Shown here: piece by piece, positions 8,952 to 16,904 of the stretch
Position numbering within the stretch: the stretch's first letter is position 1
Layout: the number at the start of each line of letters is the position of its first letter
From: Corynebacterium gallinarum
GTDB lineage: Bacteria > Actinomycetota > Actinomycetes > Mycobacteriales > Mycobacteriaceae
Reading direction: 5' to 3'
NCBI RefSeq assembly: GCF_014837045.1
Contig: NZ_JACSPR010000009.1
Span: 1-64,000 of the forward strand
Length of the DNA: 64,000 bases
The notes under the pieces: model-generated
The model's database searches: none
Seen by the model: only the letters and a program-made list of their open reading frames with translations
Told to the model about the DNA's origin: nothing
Program-made: the position numbers and the translations under genes

Positions 8952-8980
8952 TTGACAGTTGCGTATACGCAACGAACAAT
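8952..8980 (+). promoter_or_regulatory. Promoter with perfect 16-bp palindromic operator in its spacer
   Basis: A consensus -35 TTGACA (8952-8957) is followed by a 17-bp spacer and a -10-like AACAAT (8975-8980). The first 16 bases of the spacer are the perfect palindrome GTTGCGTATACGCAAC (8958-8973). A protein bound there would block RNA polymerase, as in an autoregulated repressor or recombinase promoter. A near copy (GTTGCGGATACGCAAT) lies at 10162-10177, beyond the recombinase gene. Confidence 0.6.
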
Positions 8981-9127
8981 GAGGGTGCGAGATGGCAGAA
9001 CACTCCTTATCCGACGACAGGTCAGCGCGCAGCACCCTTTATCTCGTTAGTTGTGATTTCCTCACCCCTATGTGGCGGCTGCTCACAGTGATGGCGTCCC
9101 CCACAGGAAGAAAGGTATCTGGCCACC

Positions 9128-10123
9128 ATGTCCCCTCATCACTTCACCGACGCAGATTATGCCCGGATCATCATGAACTACACGCCTGCGAGTGTCCGGG
9201 CAGAAGTGTGGGCAGATACTGAGGACTTCGTCCGGAGCGTCGTCCGCTCGCTGGGGATCGACGCAGCAACAACCAGCCGCGATACGTTGCGCAACATACT
9301 CAGTGCCGTGGCCAAACTTTCCGCTTGGGTCTGGACCCGTTACGGGGCCGTCAGTCTGGAGACGGTCTTCCATCCCAGTATTATCGGTGACTACTTTGAG
9401 TCCCCCGAGACTAAGCCTCTGAGCCGTACGACCGTGGGTACGCAACGCTCGCTGCTCATGCGTATCGGCGAAGCCGTGAATCCGGAATGGAGTGCTGACT
9501 TTCAGCATCCGGTGACCTACGAGCCTGCACTGGCTGCCTACGGCACACGCGACATCCAGCGCTTCACGGACTGGGCCAGTAGCCAGCCTACGTCCCAACG
9601 GCGGGAAAACTTCCACACCGTTCTGAGTCTCACCCTCGGAGCGGGGTTGCGCGCCGGCGAGATATGTACACTGCGTGCTAAAGATGTCTGCCGTGACCCC
9701 TTTGGCATCATCGTTCATCCCCATGGTTTCCGTGGGGCGCCCCGACGGGCTGTGCCGTTGCACCTGTTGTTTCATCAGCATATCGATGCAGTGCTGGAGC
9801 AGCGGGGTTTTGACGACTACATCTTTCGTCCGGGGCGTACCAATGAGAATGTGGGTCAGCTCTCGGCTTATCTGCGCCGAGCGACGCTGTCCACGGCGAC
9901 CGCAGCCCCGGATGCAAGGCGACTGCGGAATACGTGGATCAAGTCGCGCATCCTCAGTGGTGTCCCCGAAGACGTGATCTGCGCCGCTGCCGGGTTGAGG
10001 AGTTTAGCTCAGTTTGAGGAATATGTCCTTGAGGCCGGACGTTCACGAGCACAGAACTTCCGGTTCATGCTCCAGGGTGGGCGTAGTCCTACTCCTCCCG
10101 TATGTGAGGTATATGGGCCTTAA
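9128..10123 (+). CDS. Tyrosine recombinase A
   Basis: This 331-residue protein has the catalytic fold of phage-type integrases. Motif I is LGAGLRAGEICTL with Arg175. Motif II is ARRLRNTWI with Arg267, but the two usual histidines of HxLRH are Arg and Asn here. The nucleophile candidate is Tyr299 in AQFEEYVLEA. The N-terminal 130 residues would form the core-binding domain. It should cut and rejoin DNA at a specific site. The ATG at 9128 lies 137 bp downstream of a palindrome-containing promoter. An alternative small frame starts at 8992 behind GAGGG but overlaps out of frame, so I treat it as leader. Its neighbour, recombinase B, is a paralogue of similar length, which recalls paired recombinases of Tn554-like elements. 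Activity is plausible but the changed box II residues weaken that. Confidence 0.7.
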   Translation: MSPHHFTDADYARIIMNYTPASVRAEVWADTEDFVRSVVRSLGIDAATTSRDTLRNILSAVAKLSAWVWTRYGAVSLETVFHPSIIGDYFESPETKPLSRTTVGTQRSLLMRIGEAVNPEWSADFQHPVTYEPALAAYGTRDIQRFTDWASSQPTSQRRENFHTVLSLTLGAGLRAGEICTLRAKDVCRDPFGIIVHPHGFRGAPRRAVPLHLLFHQHIDAVLEQRGFDDYIFRPGRTNENVGQLSAYLRRATLSTATAAPDARRLRNTWIKSRILSGVPEDVICAAAGLRSLAQFEEYVLEAGRSRAQNFRFMLQGGRSPTPPVCEVYGP

Positions 10124-10161
10124 GCGCAGGAAATATTGAGGCTCATAATTCTGTCCAATGA

Positions 10162-10177
10162 GTTGCGGATACGCAAT
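10162..10177. repeat. Second copy of the recombinase palindrome
   Basis: GTTGCGGATACGCAAT differs from the perfect palindrome at 8958-8973 at two of 16 positions. The two copies lie about 1.2 kb apart and bracket recombinase gene A. They could be repressor sites or crossover/arm sites for the recombinases. The surrounding spacer 10178-10394 is AT-rich with no convincing gene. Confidence 0.55.
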
Positions 10178-10394
10178 TTAGTGTTTGGTTGTTAAATGGT
10201 CCGACTCCTACTCATGTCGGTATTGCGACTGCTCAAAGGGTATGAACAATGAATAATTTATTAATAAATATTATATGTATCACGCGTGTGCCTAGAAATG
10301 GTGTCCTGCCAGCAGGTATGACGAAGGTATGGAATGTATATTTTCACCACATCTTCGCTCGGTTCCCGTCTCTGATGCGCCTAGCGCAGGGGCG

Positions 10395-10766
10395 CTACCC
10401 GGCGGGTGGACCGCCGAAACGCTGGACATCATGATCCGGCCACAGGGTTCGTCCACACGCCTGCTCGATCTCAGCGATAATAGTCGCGGTTGGAATCAGC
10501 TGACCTCGGATGATGCGCGTAATTGTGGACTTATCCCGGTGAATACGTCTGGCCAGTGCGGCACTGCTGGCTACTTCCCCGGAGTTGATCAACTCTCCAA
10601 TGGTCCGGGCGAAGTCCTGGAGTTTGAGCATTACAGGATCAGTGATATCGGTGGCATGAGGCCAGGCGGGGTGGCGGCGGATAGGGGCATTGTGGGGGAT
10701 GCTACCCCAGGGGTCTCGCGGCGTGCTCGCCATCACCTTCAGCCTCCGAATGGTACCGGACCTCAA
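10395..10766 (-). CDS. Small helix-turn-helix (XRE-like) regulator, divergent from recombinase B
   Basis: This 123-residue frame contains a credible helix-turn-helix: SSAALARRIHRDKSTITRII followed by RGQLIPTATIIAEIEQACG. The spacing and residues fit the XRE/Cro class. The first 45 residues are low in recognisable structure, so translation may instead begin at the Met encoded at about 10733 or at 10631. The gene runs opposite to recombinase B, which starts only 34 bp away at 10800, so a shared control region is likely. It could repress the recombinases, perhaps through the palindromes at 8958 and 10162. The plus-strand frame over the same bases (10329-10799) looks like non-coding read-through, which supports this strand as the real gene. 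Confidence 0.55.
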   Translation of the reverse strand: MRSGTIRRLKVMASTPRDPWGSIPHNAPIRRHPAWPHATDITDPVMLKLQDFARTIGELINSGEVASSAALARRIHRDKSTITRIIRGQLIPTATIIAEIEQACGRTLWPDHDVQRFGGPPAG

Positions 10767-10799
10767 CAGCGCCTACGGCGCGACAAAACGAAGCAGGTG

Positions 10800-11771
10800 A
10801 TGGTCCTGATCGACATGCTTCATAAAAAATATGACATTCTCTCGAGCAATAAAAATACGCGAAAAAGTCAATATTCACATTTCATAAAATATATTACGTG
10901 GCTCCACGAATATTACGGATTCGATATCGAACTCTCGACGGCGTTACCGTACATCGCTGATCACGCGGCGGTGCAGAATTATATCGATATTCACGAGGGG
11001 CAGAAGAAGTCGTCCAGTCTGCAACAGGAACTCAGGGTGCTCACCCGCCTGGTCCGGCGCCTCGATAAATGCTCTGACGGTGTTCCATTATCTCATGAGT
11101 CCGTGAAGCGCTGGACCCCGGAACCTTATGGTCTGGGGCAGCCGCCGCAGTCTCTGCCATACACAACACGCGAGCTGCTCGACGTTGTGGACTGGGTCAA
11201 CGCTCAACCAACACCCTACTCACAGCGTCGCGCAGCCGCGATCGTCGCTCTCGCCCTCGGTGCCGGCGTCACAACGGGTGAAATGATCGGCATCACCTAC
11301 GACGATGTGATGGCCCACGAGCACGCCATCATTGTGTTTACAGGCGGTGCCCGAGGCACGTGGAGTCGCCATGTCCCCGTGACTGCACCTTGGGACACGG
11401 TGCTCTCAGACGTCATTCATTACAGACCATCCGGTCACACGGACTCCTCTCCGATCGTCGCACCGCAGAGCGGGACGATTACCCGACAACGACCGGCCAT
11501 GGTCGTCACGAACTTTATCGACGCCAGCAGGACGGTATCCGGCCACGGTCGTGCCCCCGTTGTCAGGCGGTTACGACACACATGGGTGATGGGACATGCC
11601 CGTCACCGTGTTCCCTTTGAGCTTCTTGAACACGCCGCTGGCATCACACGCGGTCTCGACCGGGCCTACAGACACACCATCATCTCCACCGGCGTGATGA
11701 GTGAAGACGAATACGATGCCTGGCGACATGACCCTGAACCTGCTGCTTACCCGCCACTGATTGCGCTGTAG
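10800..11771 (+). CDS. Tyrosine recombinase B (paralogue lacking the first catalytic Arg)
   Basis: From the ATG at 10800 this is a 323-residue protein, close in length to recombinase A. The C-terminal half has the integrase fold: ALALGAGVTTGEMIGI, RRLRHTW with Arg259 and His260, and Tyr290 in LDRAYRHTI. The Arg of motif I is replaced by Thr158, which should cripple strand cleavage. It therefore may work as an accessory partner of recombinase A or be decayed. The frame stays open upstream to 10329, but that stretch overlaps the opposite helix-turn-helix gene and reads as low-complexity sequence, so the later start is preferred. Base composition is AT-rich over the first 60 codons. A DDE transposase gene follows 52 bp downstream on the same strand. 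Confidence 0.65.
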   Translation: MVLIDMLHKKYDILSSNKNTRKSQYSHFIKYITWLHEYYGFDIELSTALPYIADHAAVQNYIDIHEGQKKSSSLQQELRVLTRLVRRLDKCSDGVPLSHESVKRWTPEPYGLGQPPQSLPYTTRELLDVVDWVNAQPTPYSQRRAAAIVALALGAGVTTGEMIGITYDDVMAHEHAIIVFTGGARGTWSRHVPVTAPWDTVLSDVIHYRPSGHTDSSPIVAPQSGTITRQRPAMVVTNFIDASRTVSGHGRAPVVRRLRHTWVMGHARHRVPFELLEHAAGITRGLDRAYRHTIISTGVMSEDEYDAWRHDPEPAAYPPLIAL

Positions 11772-11823
11772 CACCCGACGCACCTGAGATATTAACCCAC
11801 GCCCAAGAAAGGAGGTGAACCAC

Positions 11824-13593
11824 ATGGGATCAACGATCACACCGTTGCCACGGCCGCTCTTTCGTTTAGACGCAGAACAGGTCAGGCGTTTCGGTGCCAT
11901 CGTCGACCGGGCCGGGGCATGTGACCTGTTGGCGCAGTGGCGTACCGAGGACGGTTACGACCCCAGCAGGGGTGGGCGGCCTGCGGTCGTGTCTGATGGC
12001 GCAATACTCATCATCTTTCTCATTGTGGCCACCTCCGGCCACCCGCTGCATCTGACACAGTGCGCCAGCTTGCTGACTGATCCGGACACCACCGATAAGG
12101 CGTTGGAATTGCTGGGTCTTCCCGCCCGTGACAAGGCGCGCACCATCGGCGACGCCTATGAGGCCACCTATCCGCGCTGGTATAGCAGACTATGGCGTGC
12201 ACTCAAACGGGTGCTCGACTGTATTGACCCCTTCAGTGATATCCCGCACTGGCGCAGGCTCACCAAGGCTGAGTATGACGCGATCATGACGGAGCACGAC
12301 GACGACCGCGAAGAGCTGTGCTGGGCCAGAGCGACAGAGTTCTTCAACAGGCTTATTGCGGCGTCGATGGAGGAGTTGCCACAGCACTACCGCGACAATT
12401 GGCTCGGCGACCTCGCTGTGGACGGCACATTCATCGCCAGCTCCCAGCGCGGAACGCGTAAGAACTTGCGCCCACACGATCTTGTCTCCAGTGACCCTGA
12501 GGGAGGATGGTACGTGCGTGAAGGCGACCATAAGGGCACACAGACAGCCCTGACAAAAACCAAGGGCGAGGTGCGATGGGGCTACGAAGCCACCATTGTT
12601 GCTGGTGTGATAACCGATCAAGGCACTCACAACCAGCCGCATTTGATTCACGCCATGTCCATGGACAGGCCCGGTCACTCCCCAGCTGTCCGTGCCCTGG
12701 AGGCTATTCGGCATCTCATGGGTAACGACGACGTACCTAAGGGCACCATCGTCGGTGATAGAGCCTATTTCCCCAATGCGATGACAGAGAACTATCACGA
12801 GCCGCTGCGTCGTGCGGGATACACCCTGGTGGGCGACTACCCGAAGAATAAGCTCGGCAGGACGCATGAGTTTGAGTCAATGAAACTCGTGGAAGGCGCG
12901 TGGTATTGCCCGGCTATTCCGGATCACCTCGTCTACACCACGGAGGATAAACAGGCTGGCCGCATCGACGAGCAGACCTATGACGACCGTATCGAGGGAC
13001 GGCGCTTGTACGCGATGCGTCATAAAGGTACCGATGACACGGGTACGTCTATGGCGTTTATGTGTCCCGCGCGTGGATCGGGTAAGACGCTATACTGCCC
13101 GCTCGCGCAAAAATCAGAGCGTGATGATGCTAAGAAGAAGAGGCTGCCTCGCATGGTGCAGGCTCAGTTGCCGCGTGATCGTCGTAGCTGCTGCACTAAC
13201 TCGACGTCGGTGAGCATTCCTCACAGTGAGGGGATGAAGTACCGCCAAACGGGACCGGCGTATCAGACGCCGGCGTGGAGGAAGACGTTCGGCACCTTCC
13301 GTAACGTCATCGAGACGCGTAATGACCTCATCAAGAACGGCCGGGGCATGGGTGCCTCCATTGGTGATCACACTCGTCGTCTGGTGCGCGGCTTCGCTGC
13401 TGCGTGGATGTTCACCGCACTGGGTGTCATTAGCACGAACCTCTCCTTGATCGCGCGGTTCCTTCGCCGGGTCGCTGCCAACCTCACGGTGCCACCGCCG
13501 GTGACGGCACCTCCATCCCCGCCTGGTGCGTCGTCGCCGGTGGGGAAACCACATGGACCTCCACATGATACGACCGGCGAGATAGCAGCCTAA
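11824..13593 (+). CDS. Large DDE transposase
   Basis: This protein of 589 residues starts at the ATG at 11824, just behind a very strong AAAGGAGG ribosome-binding site. A GTG nine bases earlier is also in frame but overlaps that site. The likely catalytic triad is Asp in LGDLAVDGTFIASS, Asp in GTIVGDRAYFPNA and Glu in FRNVIETRNDLIKNG. The body holds an insertion between the second Asp and the Glu, as in many hydrolase-fold transposases with extra domains. The C-terminal 35 residues are proline-rich and look like a non-conserved tail. I cannot name the IS family with confidence. No terminal inverted repeats were found close to the gene, so it may move as part of the recombinase block or be a fragment of a larger element. 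Confidence 0.7.
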   Translation: MGSTITPLPRPLFRLDAEQVRRFGAIVDRAGACDLLAQWRTEDGYDPSRGGRPAVVSDGAILIIFLIVATSGHPLHLTQCASLLTDPDTTDKALELLGLPARDKARTIGDAYEATYPRWYSRLWRALKRVLDCIDPFSDIPHWRRLTKAEYDAIMTEHDDDREELCWARATEFFNRLIAASMEELPQHYRDNWLGDLAVDGTFIASSQRGTRKNLRPHDLVSSDPEGGWYVREGDHKGTQTALTKTKGEVRWGYEATIVAGVITDQGTHNQPHLIHAMSMDRPGHSPAVRALEAIRHLMGNDDVPKGTIVGDRAYFPNAMTENYHEPLRRAGYTLVGDYPKNKLGRTHEFESMKLVEGAWYCPAIPDHLVYTTEDKQAGRIDEQTYDDRIEGRRLYAMRHKGTDDTGTSMAFMCPARGSGKTLYCPLAQKSERDDAKKKRLPRMVQAQLPRDRRSCCTNSTSVSIPHSEGMKYRQTGPAYQTPAWRKTFGTFRNVIETRNDLIKNGRGMGASIGDHTRRLVRGFAAAWMFTALGVISTNLSLIARFLRRVAANLTVPPPVTAPPSPPGASSPVGKPHGPPHDTTGEIAA

Positions 13594-13742
13594 TACGTGA
13601 AGAATTACATACTTGAATCTGATCACCGGCGATCCCGTGGACCGCTGGCGATCTGCCATGCCCACATGCGGAACACAGCGCTGGGAGGGGGCCGCGAAGC
13701 TCTCTGGAGGAGGTGTTAAGCCCCGGGAAAAGAGGAAAAACA

Positions 13743-13775
13743 AACAATCCCCGCTGAAAATCAGCGGGGATTGTT
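13743..13775 (-). terminator. Rho-independent terminator of tRNA-Pro
   Basis: A perfect 15-bp stem (AACAATCCCCGCTGA and its complement) with a 3-base loop is followed, on the minus strand, by a T-rich run (GTTTGTTTTTCC). It lies 57 bp beyond the 3' end of tRNA-Pro and fits termination of that transcript. The preceding 13594-13742 after the transposase gene contains no convincing gene. Confidence 0.85.
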
Positions 13776-13832
13776 AATATCTAGCAGTTTCCCAAACGAT
13801 TCTGGGGTGTAACCTAAAACCGTCCTGCTTAG

Positions 13833-13909
13833 TGGTCGGGATAACAGGATTTGAACCTGCGACCTCCTCGTCCCGAACGAGGCGCGCTACCAAGCTGCGC
13901 CATATCCCG
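13833..13909 (-). tRNA. tRNA-Pro (anticodon CGG)
   Basis: A full cloverleaf is visible on the minus strand: acceptor CGGGATA/TATCCCG, D stem GCGC/GCGC, anticodon stem CCTCG/CGAGG with loop TTCGGGA (anticodon CGG), and T arm GCAGG-TTCAAAT-CCTGT. The 3' CCA is encoded. The 3' end faces the accessory island at 1-13.6 kb, as expected for a tRNA used as an integration site. No duplicate of the tRNA 3' end is visible inside the window. Confidence 0.95.
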
Positions 13910-14005
13910 TGGTACTTGCCCCACTTTAGTCCTCTGAGTTGTATAGGCCAAAACGCCAGCTCAGGGGATTGTTATGGGGATGGTTTGACAGAGAAATGAC
14001 AGGAG

Positions 14006-14935
14006 TTAGGAGTCGCGCTCGGTGATTTTCAACAGGGTGGCACTGGGGCGGCAGAAGACACGTACCGGGGCGAATTTGGAGGTGCCCAGGCCGTTCGAGA
14101 CATGCATCCACATGGAACCGAACCTGTGGAGTCCGGAGGCACGTTTCCGGTCGATATCGGCGTTGGTCACGATGGCACGACCACCGGGGAGACAGATCTG
14201 GCCACCATGGGTGTGGCCGGCAAAGGCGATCTGGTATCCGTCGGCCTCGAACTTCTCCAGAACACGTGGCTCAGGGGAGTGCAGCAGTGCGATGGCCAGG
14301 TCGGAATCGGCGTTTGGGGCACCGGCGATCTCGGAGTAGTCATCGAGGTGGTGGTGTGGGTCGTCGACACCCGCTGCTGCGAGCCGGACCCGCCCGACCT
14401 GGAATTCCACCCGCTTCTGGTTGGCGTCCCGCCAACCGCGCTCGATGAAGGCGGCCCGCATGCCCTGCCACGGGAGATCGACATAGCTGGGTGGGCGCTT
14501 CATGCGCAATAGGTACCGGAAGGGGTTGACCAGTCGCGGTGCCCAGTAGTCATTGGTGCCGAAGACGAACATTCCCGGGCGGTTGAGCAGCGGCTCAAGG
14601 GCCTGGAGGACATCAGGCACGGCCTGTTCATCACTGAGATTGTCGCCGGTGTTGATCACCAGGTCGGGTTCCAGGGTATCCAGGGCGGACACCCACGCCT
14701 TCTTGGTGTCCTGGCCGGGGATCATATGCAGATCCGAGACGTGGAGAATACGGAACTCCTTCTGACCGCGGAGCGTCCCGGGCTCGAGAAGGGGCAGCGT
14801 GTGGGTCTTGAGCTGGAATTTCGTCAGCTCAGAATAACCCCAGGCAGCGGCGCCCAGTCCGAGTGCGATTCCGGCCCCGAGAATGCCACCGGCGGTCTTG
14901 GCGAAGGTTTTAACATTTGTTGGCACGTTGTTCAC
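14006..14935 (-). CDS. Membrane-anchored calcineurin-like metallophosphoesterase
   Basis: About 309 residues from the GTG at 14935. The chain has a short N-terminal hydrophobic segment (GILGAGIALGLGAAAWGY), then the calcineurin-like core. Metal-binding motifs are HVSDLHM (DxH), NTGDNLSD (GDxxD), a GTNDYW variant of GNHD/E, and AGHTHGGQICLP (GHxH). The family hydrolyses phosphoesters, often lipid-linked ones at the membrane, and resembles YkuE-type proteins. The exact substrate is not visible. An ATG at 14953 is also in frame. The longer upstream frame would overlap the divergent yqeY gene and is unlikely. The gene begins 27 bp from the yqeY start, so the two share a promoter region. This is ordinary backbone gene content. 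Confidence 0.8.
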   Translation of the reverse strand: MNNVPTNVKTFAKTAGGILGAGIALGLGAAAWGYSELTKFQLKTHTLPLLEPGTLRGQKEFRILHVSDLHMIPGQDTKKAWVSALDTLEPDLVINTGDNLSDEQAVPDVLQALEPLLNRPGMFVFGTNDYWAPRLVNPFRYLLRMKRPPSYVDLPWQGMRAAFIERGWRDANQKRVEFQVGRVRLAAAGVDDPHHHLDDYSEIAGAPNADSDLAIALLHSPEPRVLEKFEADGYQIAFAGHTHGGQICLPGGRAIVTNADIDRKRASGLHRFGSMWMHVSNGLGTSKFAPVRVFCRPSATLLKITERDS

Positions 14936-14962
14936 CCTACCCGGGGAGTACATTGGGGAAAC

Positions 14963-15427
14963 ATGAGTGATCTGAAGAAGAAAATCCGTGAAGACCTGAC
15001 CACCTCCATGAAAGCCCGGGACAAGGATACGACCGGCACCCTGCGCATGCTGCTCTCCGCACTGACGCAGGAGGAGACCACCGGAGCCAAGCATGAACTG
15101 ACCGATGAGGATGTTCTCAGGGTCATCGCGCGCGAGATCAAGAAGCGTCGCGAATCAGCCGAGATCTACACCCAGAACGGGCGTGAGGAGCTTGCCGACG
15201 TCGAACTGAAGGAGGCTTCCATCCTGGAGGCCTACCAGCCGGCGCAGCTGAGCGACGAAGAGCTCGACGCGCTTATCGACGACAGCATCGCCGAGATCTC
15301 CCAGGCCACCGGGGAGGAAGTCACCATGAAGCACATGGGGCAGGTCATGAAGGCCGCCACCGGAAAGGCTGCCGGCAAGGTTGACGGCAAACGACTCTCC
15401 ACCGCAGTGAAGCGCCGTCTGTCCTAG
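14963..15427 (+). CDS. GatB/YqeY domain protein
   Basis: The 154-residue protein begins with SDLKKKIREDLTTSMKARD and shows the YqeY pattern throughout: TLRMLLSAL, REIKKRRESAEIY, AYQPAQLSDEEL and KHMGQVMKAATGKAAGKVDGK. The family shares the tail domain of GatB amidotransferase and is thought to bind tRNA or related RNA; its cellular role is unsettled. The ATG at 14963 follows GGGGAAAC. It is divergent from the phosphoesterase and convergent with nirK, whose stop is 30 bp away. Soluble and cytoplasmic. Confidence 0.85.
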   Translation: MSDLKKKIREDLTTSMKARDKDTTGTLRMLLSALTQEETTGAKHELTDEDVLRVIAREIKKRRESAEIYTQNGREELADVELKEASILEAYQPAQLSDEELDALIDDSIAEISQATGEEVTMKHMGQVMKAATGKAAGKVDGKRLSTAVKRRLS

Positions 15428-15457
15428 GTTTCATGCCCGCCCTGGGTCATCAGTTGT

Positions 15458-16900
15458 TTAGTCGGTGACGGTGAAGAAGCCGTGCTGGCCTTTCTCCGCG
15501 TCGGTCATCTGGTGGTTGACGAAGGCGTAGCTGCCGGGTGCGTTGAAGGTCAGTTCGACGAACGCACCCTGGGCGACGGATACGTCCACGGCCTGTGAAC
15601 CGGTGCCACGTGTCCCTGCGTCGCGGATGAGGTAGCGACCCTCCGAGAAGACGGTGTCGAAGACCTCGCCGACGACGTGGAAACTCAGCGACTGGTCCGG
15701 GCCGACATTCATCAGCCACACACGCACGGTGTCGCCAACCTTGTGTTCGATCGGGGCCAGATCGTACTGGTTGGGGTAGAAGTTGAACGCCGTCAGGTCG
15801 TAGTCGCGGTCGTTGACGCGCTGGGCGTCGGCACCAACTTCACGCTCACCGAGGAACATCTCGCTGGCGACCAGTAGGTACTCCTCATCGACGTCGCTCA
15901 GGACGTCTGCGGAGTCGGCTGGCGGGTCGATGATGACCGCGCCGAACATACCGTTGGCGATGTGCAGACTCATTGGGGCGGTCGCGCAGTGATACATCCA
16001 GACGCCGTAGCGGTCGGCGACGAATTCGTAGGTTAGGGACTCCCCGACAGGGATTTGCGCCATGTTGGTGTCCGGGTTGACTTCGCCTGCGTGGAAATCG
16101 ATGGAATGACTCATCGTGCCCTTGTTGTGCAGGGTGATGCGGAAGGTGTCGCCGAGTTTGCCACGCAGGGTCGGGCCGGGCGCCTGCCCGTCGAAGAGCC
16201 AGACCACCTGCTCGTGGCCCGGCGCGATCTGGCGGACCTCCTCGGTGATGTTCCAGTCGTATTCGTGGACCGTGCCGGTCGGGGCCGGGGCCGGGGCCAG
16301 GACCGGGTCGACCGGGGTGAAGCCCTCGTGGTCGACACTGCGGGCTCCGGCGCCGGGCACGTCGACGGCGGCCGTGTTGGTCCCGCCCGCCGTGACGGTG
16401 TCGGTAGCGCCGGTGACCGTCACGTCAAAGGTCATGCCCATTGCCTTGTGTCCGGCGACTGTGCACCAGCCTGCGGTGGACTCATCGAAGACACCGAAGT
16501 CCTGGGTGACGGTGTCACCCGGGGAGATCAGGCCGGTGTTGATGCCGTTGAGCGCGAGGTCGTGGTTCTGTGAGTCGTTGTTGGTGATCTCCAGCACCAG
16601 TGTCGACCCGGCCGGGATCTCAACCGTGTTCGGTGCGAAAAGCATGCCCTCGATGCTCACCTGCTGGGTGACCGTGTCGCCGTCGGTGACGGCCTGCCCG
16701 CTGCTTGTCGACGCCTGCGTGGTCGCCTGACCTGTGGAACCGAACCCACTGCTGGCGAGGACCGCGAGCGTGACCACGGTGGCGATCGCCAGGCCAACGA
16801 GCACCCAGGAGGCCCACTCAACGTCTTTGTCGCCGCCGACGGGCTTCTTCGGCGCGGGGCGGGGGCCTGCGCCACCGGCGGGTCCGATCGGGATGCTCAT
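15458..16900 (-). CDS. nirK: Copper-containing nitrite reductase with extra N-terminal cupredoxin and membrane anchor
   Basis: The 480-residue protein reduces nitrite to nitric oxide at the outer face of the membrane. It starts with a cytoplasmic proline-rich tail and one membrane helix (WVLVGLAIATVVTLAVLASSG), then a Thr/Ser linker. A first cupredoxin domain (about 85-165) ends in GWCTVAGHKAMGM, a type-1 copper site. The NirK core follows: HSIDFHAGE (about 264-270), MYHCATAPMSLHIANGM (about 302-317) and SFHVVGE (about 406) supply type-1 and type-2 copper ligands, and Asp and His of the catalytic pocket are present. An N-terminal cupredoxin fused to NirK could pass electrons within the chain. 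It is last in a tight operon after two membrane proteins (4-bp gap). Confidence 0.85.
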   Translation of the reverse strand: MSIPIGPAGGAGPRPAPKKPVGGDKDVEWASWVLVGLAIATVVTLAVLASSGFGSTGQATTQASTSSGQAVTDGDTVTQQVSIEGMLFAPNTVEIPAGSTLVLEITNNDSQNHDLALNGINTGLISPGDTVTQDFGVFDESTAGWCTVAGHKAMGMTFDVTVTGATDTVTAGGTNTAAVDVPGAGARSVDHEGFTPVDPVLAPAPAPTGTVHEYDWNITEEVRQIAPGHEQVVWLFDGQAPGPTLRGKLGDTFRITLHNKGTMSHSIDFHAGEVNPDTNMAQIPVGESLTYEFVADRYGVWMYHCATAPMSLHIANGMFGAVIIDPPADSADVLSDVDEEYLLVASEMFLGEREVGADAQRVNDRDYDLTAFNFYPNQYDLAPIEHKVGDTVRVWLMNVGPDQSLSFHVVGEVFDTVFSEGRYLIRDAGTRGTGSQAVDVSVAQGAFVELTFNAPGSYAFVNHQMTDAEKGQHGFFTVTD

Positions 16901-16904
16901 GGTT

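Noticed and set aside
8992..9222. 76-codon frame before and into recombinase A
   Set aside because: It overlaps recombinase A out of frame and has no recognised domain, though GAGGG precedes its ATG.
10329..10799. N-terminal extension of recombinase B
   Set aside because: It reads as low-quality sequence and lies opposite a clear helix-turn-helix gene; the start at 10800 gives the expected length.
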